Source: Sphingobium sp. B2D3C
GTDB taxonomy: Bacteria; Pseudomonadota; Alphaproteobacteria; Sphingomonadales; Sphingomonadaceae
Assembly: GCF_025961835.1 (NCBI RefSeq)
Contig: NZ_JAOQOK010000001.1
Span: 1,736,001-1,800,000, forward strand
DNA: 64,000 nucleotides
Direction: 5' to 3'
In this document: piece after piece, positions 53,594 to 62,354 of the stretch
Layout of the letters: each line of letters opens with the position of its first letter
Position numbering within the stretch: the first letter of the stretch is position 1
Notes under the pieces: generated by a model
What the model was told of the DNA's origin: nothing
Database searches by the model: none
The model's input: the letters and a program-made list of their open reading frames with translations, nothing else
Translations under genes and position numbers: made by a program

Positions 53594-54478
53594 TCAGCGC
53601 GGCAGATAATCCTCCGCCATCGCCGCCTCGATGCCGGCATGACGGGCCTTCACCGAGCCGATGAAGGCCGGGTGGGTGATGACATAGAGCTTGCCGGTGA
53701 GGATCGCGTCCACGGTCATCTGCCCGACGGTCAACGGGTCGAGCCAGAAACCCGGCGCCGTTGGCGGCAGGGCGCCGGGGGGCGGCGTTTCGTCCCGGTG
53801 GCGGAAGGGTGTATCCACCTGAAACTCCGCCGGGCGGTGCTGCTCGGTCTCCTCGATATTGGTTCGCACTGGGCCGGGGCACACCACCGTGGCGCCGATC
53901 GCGCCGCCTCCCATGCTGCTGCCCCCCATGCTGCTGCCCTTGGCATCCAGCTCCAGCTTGAGATGCTCGGTCATGGAAATGACCGCCGCCTTGGTCGGCG
54001 CGTAGACGCCGCGCGTGGCGCGCGCCTGCATGATCGCACCCTGCGAGGCGGTGTTGACGACATGCCCGCCCAGCCCATGCCCCTTTATGCGTGGCAGGCC
54101 CGAAACGAGGCCGTTGACCACGCCCATCAGATTGACGCCAATGGCCCAATCCCAATCCGCATAGGTCGCTTCATCGACCGGGCCCTGGATGCCGATGCCG
54201 GCATTGTTGATGAGGATCTGCAGCGGGCCGAGCGCGGCCTCGGCCTCGTCCAGCGCAGCGGCGAAGGCGTCGCGGTCTCGCACATCGAGTTGGAGCGCGC
54301 GGAAGCGATCCGCCCAGCCCTCGTCCGCCGCGACCTGCGCCGCCTGCGCCAGATGATCGGCGCGCACATCGCACACCGCGATCCTGGCGCCCTGCGCCGC
54401 CAGCGCGCGCGCCATGCCAAGGCCGATGCCGCTCGCACCGCCGGTGATGAAGGCCATCGTGCCTGCTACTGTCTTCAT
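53594..54478 (-). CDS. Short-chain dehydrogenase/reductase
   Basis: A 294-residue classical SDR. The cofactor site is FITGGASGIGLGMARAL, then LINNAGIGIQGPVDEATY, and the catalytic Tyr and Lys are in GVYAPTKAAVISMTE (YxxxK) with the Ser in VVNTASQGAIM. The stretch WAIGVNLMGVVNGLVSGLPR recalls the LigD/LigL/LigN C-alpha dehydrogenases of lignin-dimer breakdown, though the family is broad. It contains an in-frame 15-base tandem duplication (GSSMG twice). It is divergent from the GST gene across only 50 bases. Confidence 0.88.
   Translation of the reverse strand: MKTVAGTMAFITGGASGIGLGMARALAAQGARIAVCDVRADHLAQAAQVAADEGWADRFRALQLDVRDRDAFAAALDEAEAALGPLQILINNAGIGIQGPVDEATYADWDWAIGVNLMGVVNGLVSGLPRIKGHGLGGHVVNTASQGAIMQARATRGVYAPTKAAVISMTEHLKLELDAKGSSMGGSSMGGGAIGATVVCPGPVRTNIEETEQHRPAEFQVDTPFRHRDETPPPGALPPTAPGFWLDPLTVGQMTVDAILTGKLYVITHPAFIGSVKARHAGIEAAMAEDYLPR
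53910..53939. repeat. In-frame 15-bp tandem duplication inside SDR gene
   Basis: CCCATGCTGCTGCCC occurs at 53910-53924 and again at 53925-53939 without a gap. On the minus strand it codes GSSMG-GSSMG, an insertion in a loop before the GAIGATVVCPGPV segment. It keeps the reading frame. A slippage event or assembly artefact is possible. Confidence 0.7.
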
Positions 54479-54528
54479 GCCTCTCCTCGCCTCATGGCTA
54501 CCACTCTTATTATGGGGATTTACAACCA

Positions 54529-55275
54529 ATGACCGTGGACCTCTATCATGGCGAGCCGGCTTCCAACAGCCTGAAGGTCTTGCAGGCCATTCATGAGAAA
54601 GGCGTGCCCTTCACCAGCCATTACATCAACCTGATGAAGTTCGAGCAGCATGCGCCGGCCTATGTCGCGATCAACCCCGCCGGACAGGTGCCGACGCTTG
54701 TGCACGACGGCCGGGTGCTGACGGAATCGACGGTCATCAACGAATATATCGACGACGCCTTCGATGGCCCGCCGCTCAAGCCGGCCGATCCCTATCTGCA
54801 GGGGCAGATGCGCATCTGGACCAAATATGTCGATGAGGTGTTCCGCCCGTCCCTCTCCTTCCTCGCCTGGCATCGGGTGATCCCCGGCATGGCCAAGGCG
54901 CTGCCCGAGGGCGAGTTCGAGGCGCGGCTCAAGCGCATCCCGCTCAAGGAAAAGCGCGACAAATGGGAGCTGGCGGCCAATGGCGGCTTTTCCGAGCGGG
55001 AACTTGAGGGCTGGCGCGCCAATCTGGAGGACGTGACCGACCGGGTGGAGAAGGCTTTGGCAGGTCATGACTGGCTGGTCGGGGGCATGGTCACGCTGGC
55101 CGACATCGCCGTCTTCGCCATGGCCATCTCCATGCCGCGCAGCCACCCCGATCTGTGGAACGAAACACGCACGCCGCAGGCCATGGCGTGGATGGCGCGG
55201 ATGAAGGCCCGCCCGGGCGTGGCAGCAGCGCTGGCGATGCCGGATCACACCGGCATGGTCTCCCGCAAGGATTGA
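54529..55275 (+). CDS. Glutathione S-transferase, LigF-like
   Basis: A 248-residue GST. The thioredoxin-like domain starts MTVDLYHGEPASNSLKVLQAIHEKG, and the glutathione site is GQVPTLVHDGRVLTESTVINEYI; the C-terminal helical domain has WLVGGMVTLADIAVFAMA. The Asn-Ser in PASNSLK and KFEQH closely recall LigF, the beta-etherase of Sphingobium SYK-6, but single-residue changes could alter the reaction. It is divergent from the SDR gene by 50 bases. A role in aryl-ether cleavage is plausible, not proven. Confidence 0.88.
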   Translation: MTVDLYHGEPASNSLKVLQAIHEKGVPFTSHYINLMKFEQHAPAYVAINPAGQVPTLVHDGRVLTESTVINEYIDDAFDGPPLKPADPYLQGQMRIWTKYVDEVFRPSLSFLAWHRVIPGMAKALPEGEFEARLKRIPLKEKRDKWELAANGGFSERELEGWRANLEDVTDRVEKALAGHDWLVGGMVTLADIAVFAMAISMPRSHPDLWNETRTPQAMAWMARMKARPGVAAALAMPDHTGMVSRKD

Positions 55276-55388
55276 AGGCACGCCGCCGTCTCTTCTGCTG
55301 CGGGTCACCGTGCCTTCTCGCACATTTTTTGATCGCGAAAGTTCCCGTTAGGCTCCGGTTAAGCTAATTCATGCATGAGAGCGATGGC

Positions 55389-55462
55389 CTTGTCCGTCAG
55401 CCCGGCCTTCCCGGCCGTTTTCGTGCTGCAGCGATACCGGATTGCCCCGGCTGACGGACAAG
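55389..55462. repeat. Long inverted repeat downstream of the GH13 gene
   Basis: CTTGTCCGTCAGCCCGG (55389-55405) and CCGGCTGACGGACAAG (55447-55462) are complementary over 16 positions with one extra C. The spacer is about 41 bases and contains a CCGGCC-rich part. The element lies between convergent GST and alpha-glucosidase genes, in a 220-base gap (55276-55495) with no other clear feature. No T-run follows either arm. Confidence 0.5.
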
Positions 55463-55495
55463 CGATCTCCCCCTGACCAACCGAAGCGCAGGCGA

Positions 55496-57148
55496 TCAGG
55501 GCTCCAGAACGCAGGCCGAATAGCCCGGCAGATCGCCCTGTCCTGCGCCGCCGACCTGCATCAATGGCGCCGCCCGACCGAGCCGCTTGGGCCAAGGCGC
55601 AGGCTCAGCCCCCAGATTGAACAGGCAAAGCCGGCGCTGCTCGCCAAAGCGCCGCTCGAACAGCAGCACCTGCTCATCGACCTGCAGAAAGCGGATGGCG
55701 CCCCAACGCAAAGCGGGCTGCCCCTTGCGAAAGGCGAACAGCGCGCGGGTGAGGTGCAGCAACGATCCCTCCTCTGCCTCCTGCTTGTCGACAGCTAAGG
55801 CCGGATGGTCGGCCCCCACCGGCAGCCATGGCTTCACGCTTGAAAAGCCGGCATGAGGCGCGTCACCCTTCCACGGCATCGGCGTTCGGGCGCCGTCGCG
55901 GCTGAGGGTCAGCGGCCAGTTGGCGATGGCCTCGGGATCCTGCAAATCCTCGAACGGCACATCCACCTGCGTCAGTCCCAGTTCTTCACCCTGATAGAGG
56001 AAGATGTTGCCGCGCAGGCAGGTGAGCAGCAGCAGCTTCATCGCCGCGAACCGCGCCCGCGTCTCGGCGCCCACCTCGTCCGGCAGCCAGCGGGTGACGG
56101 CGCGGGGCGCATCATGGTTCTCGAATGCCCAGCTCGGCCAGCCCATGCCGGCGCGGTCCGGCCACTGGCCGATCGCATCCGCCACCACGCGCGGGGTCAG
56201 CGCGTCGGCATAGAGAAAATCGAAGCCGTAGCTGGTGTTCAGCCGGTTCTCGCCGCTGGTGTAGAGCTTCATCTCGCGCAGGGCCTCGTCCCCACCGATC
56301 TCGGCAACCGTGAACCGGTCATCATAGCTGTCCATCAGCGCGCGGACCCGCTCGATGAAGCGCGGAATATGGCGGTGCCCCTGATTGTAGCGGCGCTCCT
56401 GATAATCGAACGGCCGCGTGCGCTGCCCGGCCTGGTTCGGGTGCGGCGGATTGGGGCGCAGGCGCGGATCGTGCATCAGGAAGTTGAGCGCATCGAGCCG
56501 GAAGCCATCGACGCCCCGGTCCAGCCAAAAGCGCGAAACATCGAGCAAGGCCTGCTGGACCTGCGGATGATGCCCGTTGAGCTGCGGCTGCTCGCGCAGG
56601 AAATTGTGGAAATAATATTGCCGCCGCCGGGCATCCCAGGTCCAGGCTGGCCCGCCAAACACGCTCTGCCAGTTGGAAGGCGGCGAGCCGTCCGCCTTAG
56701 GGTCCGCCCAGACGTACCACCCGGCATGGTCGCCCTGCCGATCGGATCGGCTGGCCTGGAACCAGGGGTGCCGATCGGAGGTATGAGCAAAAACCTGATC
56801 GATGATCACCCGCAGCCCCAATTCATGCGCGCGGGCCAGCAGCGCGTCAAAATCGGCGAGCGTGCCGAAGATCGGGTCGACATCGCAATAATCGGCAACG
56901 TCATACCCGAAATCCCGCATCGGCGAGGTGAAGAAGGGCGAGAGCCAGATCGCGTCCACGCCCAGGCTGGCGACATGATCCAGATGCGCGGTGATCCCCG
57001 GTAAATCACCGACGCCGTCATCATTGGAATCGGCGAAGCTGCGGGGATAGATCTGGTAGATCGTCGCGCCCTGCCACCAGGGCAGCGTCTCGGGCGCGCG
57101 CTGGCTGACGGGAAGGCTGGCGGCGGCAGGCTGGTGATTCTCGCTCAT
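55496..57148 (-). CDS. GH13 alpha-glucosidase / oligo-1,6-glucosidase type
   Basis: A 550-residue GH13 enzyme that releases glucose from short alpha-glucosides. Family landmarks are IYQIYPRSFADSNDDGVGDLPG, DAIWLSPFFTSPMRDFGYDVADY, the nucleophile Asp219 in DGFRLDALN, acid/base Glu283 in VAEIGG and stabiliser Asp346 in AFENHD. The C-terminal beta domain ends LPGYSACVLEP. The start MSENHQP at 57148 is chosen because the longer frame upstream overlaps the next divergent gene without support. No signal peptide, so it is probably cytoplasmic. No maltose transporter is adjacent. Confidence 0.93.
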   Translation of the reverse strand: MSENHQPAAASLPVSQRAPETLPWWQGATIYQIYPRSFADSNDDGVGDLPGITAHLDHVASLGVDAIWLSPFFTSPMRDFGYDVADYCDVDPIFGTLADFDALLARAHELGLRVIIDQVFAHTSDRHPWFQASRSDRQGDHAGWYVWADPKADGSPPSNWQSVFGGPAWTWDARRRQYYFHNFLREQPQLNGHHPQVQQALLDVSRFWLDRGVDGFRLDALNFLMHDPRLRPNPPHPNQAGQRTRPFDYQERRYNQGHRHIPRFIERVRALMDSYDDRFTVAEIGGDEALREMKLYTSGENRLNTSYGFDFLYADALTPRVVADAIGQWPDRAGMGWPSWAFENHDAPRAVTRWLPDEVGAETRARFAAMKLLLLTCLRGNIFLYQGEELGLTQVDVPFEDLQDPEAIANWPLTLSRDGARTPMPWKGDAPHAGFSSVKPWLPVGADHPALAVDKQEAEEGSLLHLTRALFAFRKGQPALRWGAIRFLQVDEQVLLFERRFGEQRRLCLFNLGAEPAPWPKRLGRAAPLMQVGGAGQGDLPGYSACVLEP

Positions 57149-57232
57149 CCGCGCCAAACTGCATGGGAAGTTGGGCGCTGGCAATTGCGTCGGGTAGCCA
57201 TCAGCCTGCAAGCCACCCGGAACGAGGGACGA

Positions 57233-57409
57233 ATGCGAACAAGAGCCGGGATTTGCGCGAAAAAGCAGCGCTATGCGACCGAAGCGGACGCCCGCGCGGT
57301 GGCGCTCCGCGCAGCGATTACGCTCCGCCCCTATCGCTGCGCCCTCTGCCGCCAATATCACCTCACCAGCCGGACCAAAGGCATGCGGGTGCTGAAAGTC
57401 GTCGAATGA
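57233..57409 (+). CDS. Small zinc-ribbon-like protein
   Basis: A 58-residue basic protein. It has a first Cys-x-Lys-Lys segment (CAKKQRYATEADARAVA) and a later CALCRQYHLTS, so it can form a small Cys3His or Cys-pair metal site. A GAGGG stands 5 bases before its ATG. Short proteins of this pattern are common in actinobacteria and sphingomonads; function unknown. It is divergent from the GH13 gene. Confidence 0.6.
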   Translation: MRTRAGICAKKQRYATEADARAVALRAAITLRPYRCALCRQYHLTSRTKGMRVLKVVE

Positions 57410-57505
57410 GGGCGGTCAGTGCTCGCTGAGGAATAGCCTCAAATCCCTCATTTGCCTTTCGCCCTCATCCGTTTAGGCTCCGGACAAAATCAACGGGAGA
57501 GAGCG

Positions 57506-58255
57506 ATGCGGTTTCAGGACAAGGTGGTGCTCGTCATTGGCGGCAACAGCGGGATCGGGCGTGCTGCTGCGCAAGGATTTGCTGCCGAGGGTGCACATGT
57601 GTTCCTCACCGGGCGGTCGCAGGCGACCATCGATGAGACCGTTGCGGCGATTCCCGGCGCACAGGGCTTCCAGGCGGATATCGCGCAGATCGGCAGCAAC
57701 GATGCCGTGCTGGATGCCATCCGCGCGGCGCATGGGCGGATCGACATATTGTTCGTGAATGCCGGAATCGGTGCCTTCGCTCCCGTGGAAGAGGTGACGC
57801 CGGCGCAGTGGGACGAGGTGCACAACGTCAATCTGCGCGGTTGCTTCTTTGCCGTTCAGAAAGCCCTACCGCTGATGGGGCAGACACCGGGCGGCGCCAT
57901 CGTCATCACCGGCTCGATCGGGTCGGTCGCAGCAGTGCCTGGCAATACCATGTATGCGGCTGCGAAGGCAGGGCTGCGCGCGGTGGCGCGTACGCTCGCT
58001 GCTGAGCTGATCGGACGGGGCATTCGCGTCAACATGGTCAGCCCGGGCCCCACCGAAACGCCGATCATCAACCGGTCCGGCCTGCCACCCGAGGCCGTGG
58101 CGGGCATGCGCGCGATGATGACCGACGCCATCCCGATGAAGCGTATGGGCACGCCAGAGGAGATTGCGCGCCCGGTGCTGTTCCTCGCCTCTGATGAAGC
58201 CAGCTTCATCACCGGCATCGACCTCTATGTGGATGGCGGCTGCGTGGAGCTTTAG
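57506..58255 (+). CDS. Short-chain dehydrogenase/reductase
   Basis: A 249-residue classical SDR, likely NADPH-linked. The site VVLVIGGNSGIGRAAAQGFA opens the protein, with NAGIGAFAPVEEVTPAQW, catalytic Ser in ITGSIGSVA and YxxxK in TMYAAAKAGLRAVA, and the C-terminal ITGIDLYVDGGCVEL that is typical. GGGAGAGAG precedes the ATG at 57506. It stands alone between two opposed genes; substrate unknown. Confidence 0.9.
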   Translation: MRFQDKVVLVIGGNSGIGRAAAQGFAAEGAHVFLTGRSQATIDETVAAIPGAQGFQADIAQIGSNDAVLDAIRAAHGRIDILFVNAGIGAFAPVEEVTPAQWDEVHNVNLRGCFFAVQKALPLMGQTPGGAIVITGSIGSVAAVPGNTMYAAAKAGLRAVARTLAAELIGRGIRVNMVSPGPTETPIINRSGLPPEAVAGMRAMMTDAIPMKRMGTPEEIARPVLFLASDEASFITGIDLYVDGGCVEL

Positions 58256-58280
58256 CCCCGAGCGAGGTCTTCGAGCAGGA

Positions 58281-58928
58281 TCAGGCCGAGAGATCGACGC
58301 TTGCGCCTTCCATCGGCCAGACCGAAGCGGCCGTACCGTGCGTATCCTTGCGCCCTGCCCCGTGGAGCCGGGCGAGAAGAAAACGCCCGAACCCCCAGCT
58401 GCCGAGGCCAGACGCCGCGTTGATATGACCCACCGCGCCGGCATCGGCAAAGCGGCTTCCCCAGAACTGGGCGAGACGCCTTGCCCGATGGTATTGGATG
58501 TAGGGATCATCACGGCTCGCCACCAAAATCGAGGGGAAAGGCAATGGCGCGCGCGAGGCCGGAGCGAACGGCTCCAGCCGCTCATCCAGCGGTGCCAGGT
58601 CCAACTCGGGCGGCGCAACGAGCAGCGCGCCAACAACCGGATAGCCAAAGTCCGGTCGTTCCATCGCAGCCCAGGCGGCCACCGCATGGCATCCAAGACT
58701 GTGCGCCGCCAGAATGACCGGCCGACCCGCGCTGCGGATCGCCAGATTGAGCTTGCTCACCCAATGGGTGCGGTTGGGGCGCGCCCAATTGCCGAGATCG
58801 GCGCGGACGCAATCCTCGCTCTCACGCTCCCAAATGCTCTGCCAATGGGCGGGGCCGCTGCCGTCCAATCCCGGCACGGTGAGGACCAGCGGGGTCGACG
58901 ATGGGGATGTGACATGATCCATGATCAA
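58281..58928 (-). CDS. RBBP9/YdeN-family serine hydrolase
   Basis: A 215-residue alpha/beta hydrolase of the RBBP9/YdeN family. It begins PLVLTVPGLDGSGPAHWQSIWE, has the nucleophile in ILAAHSLGCHAVA, the acid in LVASRDDPYIQ and the catalytic His in VGHINAASGLG. These small hydrolases act on unknown esters or amides. ATG 58928 or 58922 are both possible starts. A promoter-like TTGTCG-N17-TATACC and a palindrome lie just upstream. Confidence 0.87.
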   Translation of the reverse strand: MIMDHVTSPSSTPLVLTVPGLDGSGPAHWQSIWERESEDCVRADLGNWARPNRTHWVSKLNLAIRSAGRPVILAAHSLGCHAVAAWAAMERPDFGYPVVGALLVAPPELDLAPLDERLEPFAPASRAPLPFPSILVASRDDPYIQYHRARRLAQFWGSRFADAGAVGHINAASGLGSWGFGRFLLARLHGAGRKDTHGTAASVWPMEGASVDLSA

Positions 58929-58983
58929 AACTCCTGTTCTCAGGGCAGATCAGTCGGCTCGGTCTACGTCCCGATCGTCTCAC

Positions 58984-59012
58984 GGTATAATGTCTAACGT
59001 TTAAGTCGACAA
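58984..59012 (-). promoter_or_regulatory. Promoter with overlapping palindrome upstream of the YdeN-like gene
   Basis: On the minus strand TTGTCG (59012-59007) and TATACC (58989-58984) are 17 bases apart, fitting a sigma-70 promoter. The span includes TGTC...GACA ends (58991-59011), an imperfect 21-base palindrome that could bind a repressor. No regulator gene is adjacent. Confidence 0.45.
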
Positions 59013-59078
59013 TATGATTGCGGCGGAGCGTGCGCGGATGCGGCCACGTGGTTCCCCCACGGATGACGCCGTTACCGA

Positions 59079-60245
59079 TTACACCGGCAACCCCACATAA
59101 TTCTCCGCGATGCTGGTCTGCGCGGCGACGCTGCCGGCGATATAATCCAGTTCGGCGACCTGCATGGCGCGCTCGAACGGGCCATCTTCGGGGAAGCGGT
59201 GCATGAGGCGCGTCAGCGACCAGCTGAACCGCTCGGCCTTCCAGACGCGGGCCAGGGCCTTGTCCGAATAGCCGGCGACGGCATCGGCATCGTTGCGCTT
59301 GAATAAGGCGCTGAGCGCTGAGGCGGCATAATGCACGTCGCTGGCGGCAAGGTTGAGGCCCTTGGCGCCGGTGGGCGGCACAATATGGGCGCTGTCGCCG
59401 CAGAGCAGCAGGCTGCCATGGCGCATCGGCGCGAAGACGAAGGAGCGCAGTGGCGCGATGGACTTCTCCAACGCCGGGCCCCGGGTGATGTGCGCCGCGG
59501 CATCCGGCCCGAGGCGGATCGCCAGCTCGTCCCACACGCGCTCATCCGGCCAGTCCTCGATCTTCTCGGTCAGCGGCACGTCGACATAATAGCGGCTGCG
59601 CGTCTCGCTGCGCATGGAGGCCAGCGCGAAGCCACGCTCGTGATTGGCGTAGATCAACTCGTGATTGCAGGGCGGCACATCGGCGAGGATACCGAGCCAC
59701 CCGAAGGGATATTCCCGCTCATAGGACTGGCCCGCGCTGGCCGGGATCGCCTGACGGCTGGGGCCATGATAGCCATCGCAACCGACGATGATGCGCGCAT
59801 CCACGCGGTGTTCGCGCCCATCCTTGCTGTAGGTGACATAAGGCGTGTCGCTCTCGATCTCGTGCAGGGCGACATCGGCAGCGCCATAGACGACCTCAAG
59901 CCCCCGCTCATCACAGGCATCCATGAGGTCCTTGGTCAGTTCGGTCTGGCCATAGACGACGACATGGCCGCCGGTGAGCTTGGCGATATCGATGCGAATC
60001 AGCCGCTCGCCATCGGCTAGGTTGAAGCCATCGTGCACAAGACCCTCGGCCTTGAGCCGCGCATCAAGGCCAAGGCGTTCCATCAGCTCGACGGTGACGC
60101 GCTCCAGCACGCCGGCACGGATGCGGCCGAGCACATAATCGGGCGTCTGGCGCTCCAGCACGATACAATCGATGCCCTCAGCCCGCAGCAGATGCCCTAG
60201 CAGCAGACCCGCCGGCCCAGCACCAATGATGCACACCTGTGTCAT
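59079..60245 (-). CDS. pobA: 4-hydroxybenzoate 3-monooxygenase
   Basis: A 388-residue FAD monooxygenase turning 4-hydroxybenzoate into protocatechuate with NADPH and oxygen. Key segments are the FAD site CIIGAGPAGLLLGHLL, VLERQTPDYVLGRIRAGVLE near the substrate pocket, the DG motif VGCDGYHGPSR and the second FAD motif LLCGDSAHIVPPTGAKGLNLAASDVH (given in part). The start MTQVCII at 60245 has AGGAGG upstream. It is divergent from the AraC-type regulator gene by 92 bases, the standard pobA/pobR pairing. Confidence 0.95.
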   Translation of the reverse strand: MTQVCIIGAGPAGLLLGHLLRAEGIDCIVLERQTPDYVLGRIRAGVLERVTVELMERLGLDARLKAEGLVHDGFNLADGERLIRIDIAKLTGGHVVVYGQTELTKDLMDACDERGLEVVYGAADVALHEIESDTPYVTYSKDGREHRVDARIIVGCDGYHGPSRQAIPASAGQSYEREYPFGWLGILADVPPCNHELIYANHERGFALASMRSETRSRYYVDVPLTEKIEDWPDERVWDELAIRLGPDAAAHITRGPALEKSIAPLRSFVFAPMRHGSLLLCGDSAHIVPPTGAKGLNLAASDVHYAASALSALFKRNDADAVAGYSDKALARVWKAERFSWSLTRLMHRFPEDGPFERAMQVAELDYIAGSVAAQTSIAENYVGLPV

Positions 60246-60337
60246 TCCATCCTCCTCGCAGACTCTTGGCCGCATATCCGCATGACCGCGCGCATTTGGG
60301 AAGGGACAGTTGCGACAAGCTCTGGTATTTTCCGGAC

Positions 60338-61222
60338 ATGACTGCCCTCCCCCATCCCGCACGCCATTCCCGCGAAGCGATCGTCCCAGCTTACGATCTC
60401 TATGGCGAGGACAAGGCGCCACGGCGCGAGGACTTTTTCCACGCCGAGACGATTGCTGTGCGCAGCCGGCGCTATGACTGGGAAATCGCACCCCACACCC
60501 ATGCAGCGCTCACCCAGATGCTGTTTGTGGCGCGGGGCGAAGTACGACTGCATCTTGCGGGGGAGGATCGGCGGGAGGCCGGTCCTTTGCTGGTCTGCGC
60601 GCCCAACGGAATTGTGCATGGCTTCGGCTTCTCGCCCGATGTCGAGGGATTTGTCGTGACGGCCTCACAGGATTTTGTGGACAGTCTCACGCGGCAGGAT
60701 GCGCTGGGGCAACATCTCCGGACGCCGGCGATCCTGCGACCGGACGCAGCGCTGACCGCGCGTCTGGAGGCGCTGGGCACCGCGCTGGTCGAGGCCGAGC
60801 AGGACCGGTTCGCATCCAATGGCCAGCGGCTGCATCATGCGCTTGCCGAAGCCTGGCTACGCACGACCCTTGCTGCCGGTGCGCCGCTAGATGCCGCGCG
60901 GTCCACCCTGGCCGAGCGGTTTCGCGTTATGGTCGAGGCGACTTATCGCGAGCATCGACCGATCGAGCATTATGCGCAGCGGCTGCATTGCACGGTCCGC
61001 ACGCTCTCGCGCCAGACGCAGGCCAGCTTCGGCATGACGCCGCTGCAGATCATCAACCGCCGGCTGCTGTTCGAGGCGCGGCGGTTGCTGCGCTTCACCA
61101 ATGCCGGCTGCTACGAGGTGGCAGCGGAGCTTGGTTTTGACGACCCATCTTATTTTTCGCGCTTCTACAAACGGATGACCGGACGGGCACCAGGCCTGGA
61201 GAAACGGCGTGAGAACGTGTGA
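60338..61222 (+). CDS. pobR: AraC-family regulator, PobR-type
   Basis: A 294-residue AraC/XylS regulator, presumably the 4-hydroxybenzoate-responsive activator of pobA. An N-terminal cupin-like domain (YDWEIAPHTHAALTQMLFVARGEVRLHL) is followed by the two helix-turn-helix segments of AraC (EHYAQRLHCTVRTLSRQTQ and YEVAAELGFDDPSYFSRFYKRMTG; given in part). The start MTALPHP at 60338 gives the usual length; the longer frame overlaps pobA and is rejected. The shared 92-base gap should hold the operator. PobR of this type is known from several proteobacteria. Confidence 0.9.
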   Translation: MTALPHPARHSREAIVPAYDLYGEDKAPRREDFFHAETIAVRSRRYDWEIAPHTHAALTQMLFVARGEVRLHLAGEDRREAGPLLVCAPNGIVHGFGFSPDVEGFVVTASQDFVDSLTRQDALGQHLRTPAILRPDAALTARLEALGTALVEAEQDRFASNGQRLHHALAEAWLRTTLAAGAPLDAARSTLAERFRVMVEATYREHRPIEHYAQRLHCTVRTLSRQTQASFGMTPLQIINRRLLFEARRLLRFTNAGCYEVAAELGFDDPSYFSRFYKRMTGRAPGLEKRRENV

Positions 61223-61232
61223 GACGTCCCGG

Positions 61233-62282
61233 TCAGGCGGCCGCCCGCTCCGCCCCGCTCTCCTGTCGCGCCAGCTTCTCGACCAGACGATTGAACAGGG
61301 TCACGCCGCGATCGTGCACGGTGGGCATCACCTGCACCTCTTCCGTATCATCGATCACGCGCTGCTGGGCCTCGATCATCACCTTGTCCTCGGCGAAGGC
61401 CTGATCGGCCATGCGCATCAGAACATCGCGCAGCGCCTCATCCCCATGGCTGCGATGCGGCCCCCAGGAGAAGAAGTAGCGCGCGCTCTTGTCGCGCATC
61501 GGCGTCACCGCCTGGCTGGTGAAGGTGACGCCGCTCACCGCCTGAGAGAGATCCGGCTGGCCATAGTCGCAAGCCTTGGCGGTACCGAGCGGGAAGACAC
61601 CGCCGGTCATCAGCAGGATGCCAGGAATGAGGAAATCATAGCTCATGAAGCTGTCCATCGGTTCTGGGCTGCGGCGCGAGGCCGATCCGATGGCGTTCTC
61701 CGTCCAGCGCTCATAGCGGATTCCCCGCTCCAGCGGCGTGATCCGGGCCGGCGTCTCGGCAAATTGCGGCCCGGAACCGAAGCTCTCGGCATGGACGAAG
61801 GTCAAATGGCTGAAATCGAGCAGATTGTCGTTGATGAGCCGCGCTTCCGCCGCATAATCGAGATGGCCGTGGCCGAGGAGGTAATCGGGATGGTCCAGCC
61901 CCACGGCCGGCGGGATCAGGCGCTCATCGGCCGCGTCAACATCGCCCATCCAGACCCAGAGCCAGCTATGGCGATCCACCACGGCATAGCGGCGCACGCG
62001 GGCCTGCGGCGGGATCTGCGCCTGGCCGGGAATCTCGACGACCTGCCCGCCTGCATCGAACAGCAGGCCATGATACATGCAGCGCAGCCGCTCGCCTTCG
62101 CAGCGGCCCAGCGAAAGCGGCGCGAGGCGGTGGACGCAGCGATCTTCCAATGCGTGGAGCGCGCCGGACGCGGTGCGCCAGATGACGATCCGCTCGCCGA
62201 GGATCGAGATAGCGAAAGGCTTCTCCGCCTCCAGTTCATGCGACCATCCCGCGACATACCAGGCATTGCGAACATAGGCCAT
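61233..62282 (-). CDS. Rieske non-heme iron oxygenase, VanA/DdmC-type
   Basis: A 349-residue terminal oxygenase of the vanillate/dicamba O-demethylase type. The Rieske 2Fe-2S site is Cys49, His51, Cys68 and His71 (CVH...CMYHG), and the mononuclear iron site is in NDNLLDFSHLTFVHAESFG. It would need a separate ferredoxin and reductase, which are not in the window. Divergent is a TetR-type regulator sharing a palindromic operator, and pobA lies on the other side, so an O-methylated aromatic acid is a plausible substrate. The exact compound cannot be inferred. Confidence 0.9.
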   Translation of the reverse strand: MAYVRNAWYVAGWSHELEAEKPFAISILGERIVIWRTASGALHALEDRCVHRLAPLSLGRCEGERLRCMYHGLLFDAGGQVVEIPGQAQIPPQARVRRYAVVDRHSWLWVWMGDVDAADERLIPPAVGLDHPDYLLGHGHLDYAAEARLINDNLLDFSHLTFVHAESFGSGPQFAETPARITPLERGIRYERWTENAIGSASRRSPEPMDSFMSYDFLIPGILLMTGGVFPLGTAKACDYGQPDLSQAVSGVTFTSQAVTPMRDKSARYFFSWGPHRSHGDEALRDVLMRMADQAFAEDKVMIEAQQRVIDDTEEVQVMPTVHDRGVTLFNRLVEKLARQESGAERAAA

Positions 62283-62319
62283 GACAGGCGCCTCTCCAGT
62301 TTAAACCACTGCACGCAAA

Positions 62320-62345
62320 TTGACTTAACGGTGTTAAGGAGTCAA
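62320..62345. promoter_or_regulatory. Palindromic operator between Rieske oxygenase and TetR genes
   Basis: A 26-base inverted repeat: outer arms TTGACT / AGTCAA and inner perfect TTAAC (62325-62329) / GTTAA (62333-62337) around GGT. Each outer arm is also a -35-like hexamer for one direction. It lies in the 72-base gap between the divergent genes. Binding by the adjacent TetR-family protein is inferred. Confidence 0.6.
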
Positions 62346-62354
62346 TGATCCTCT

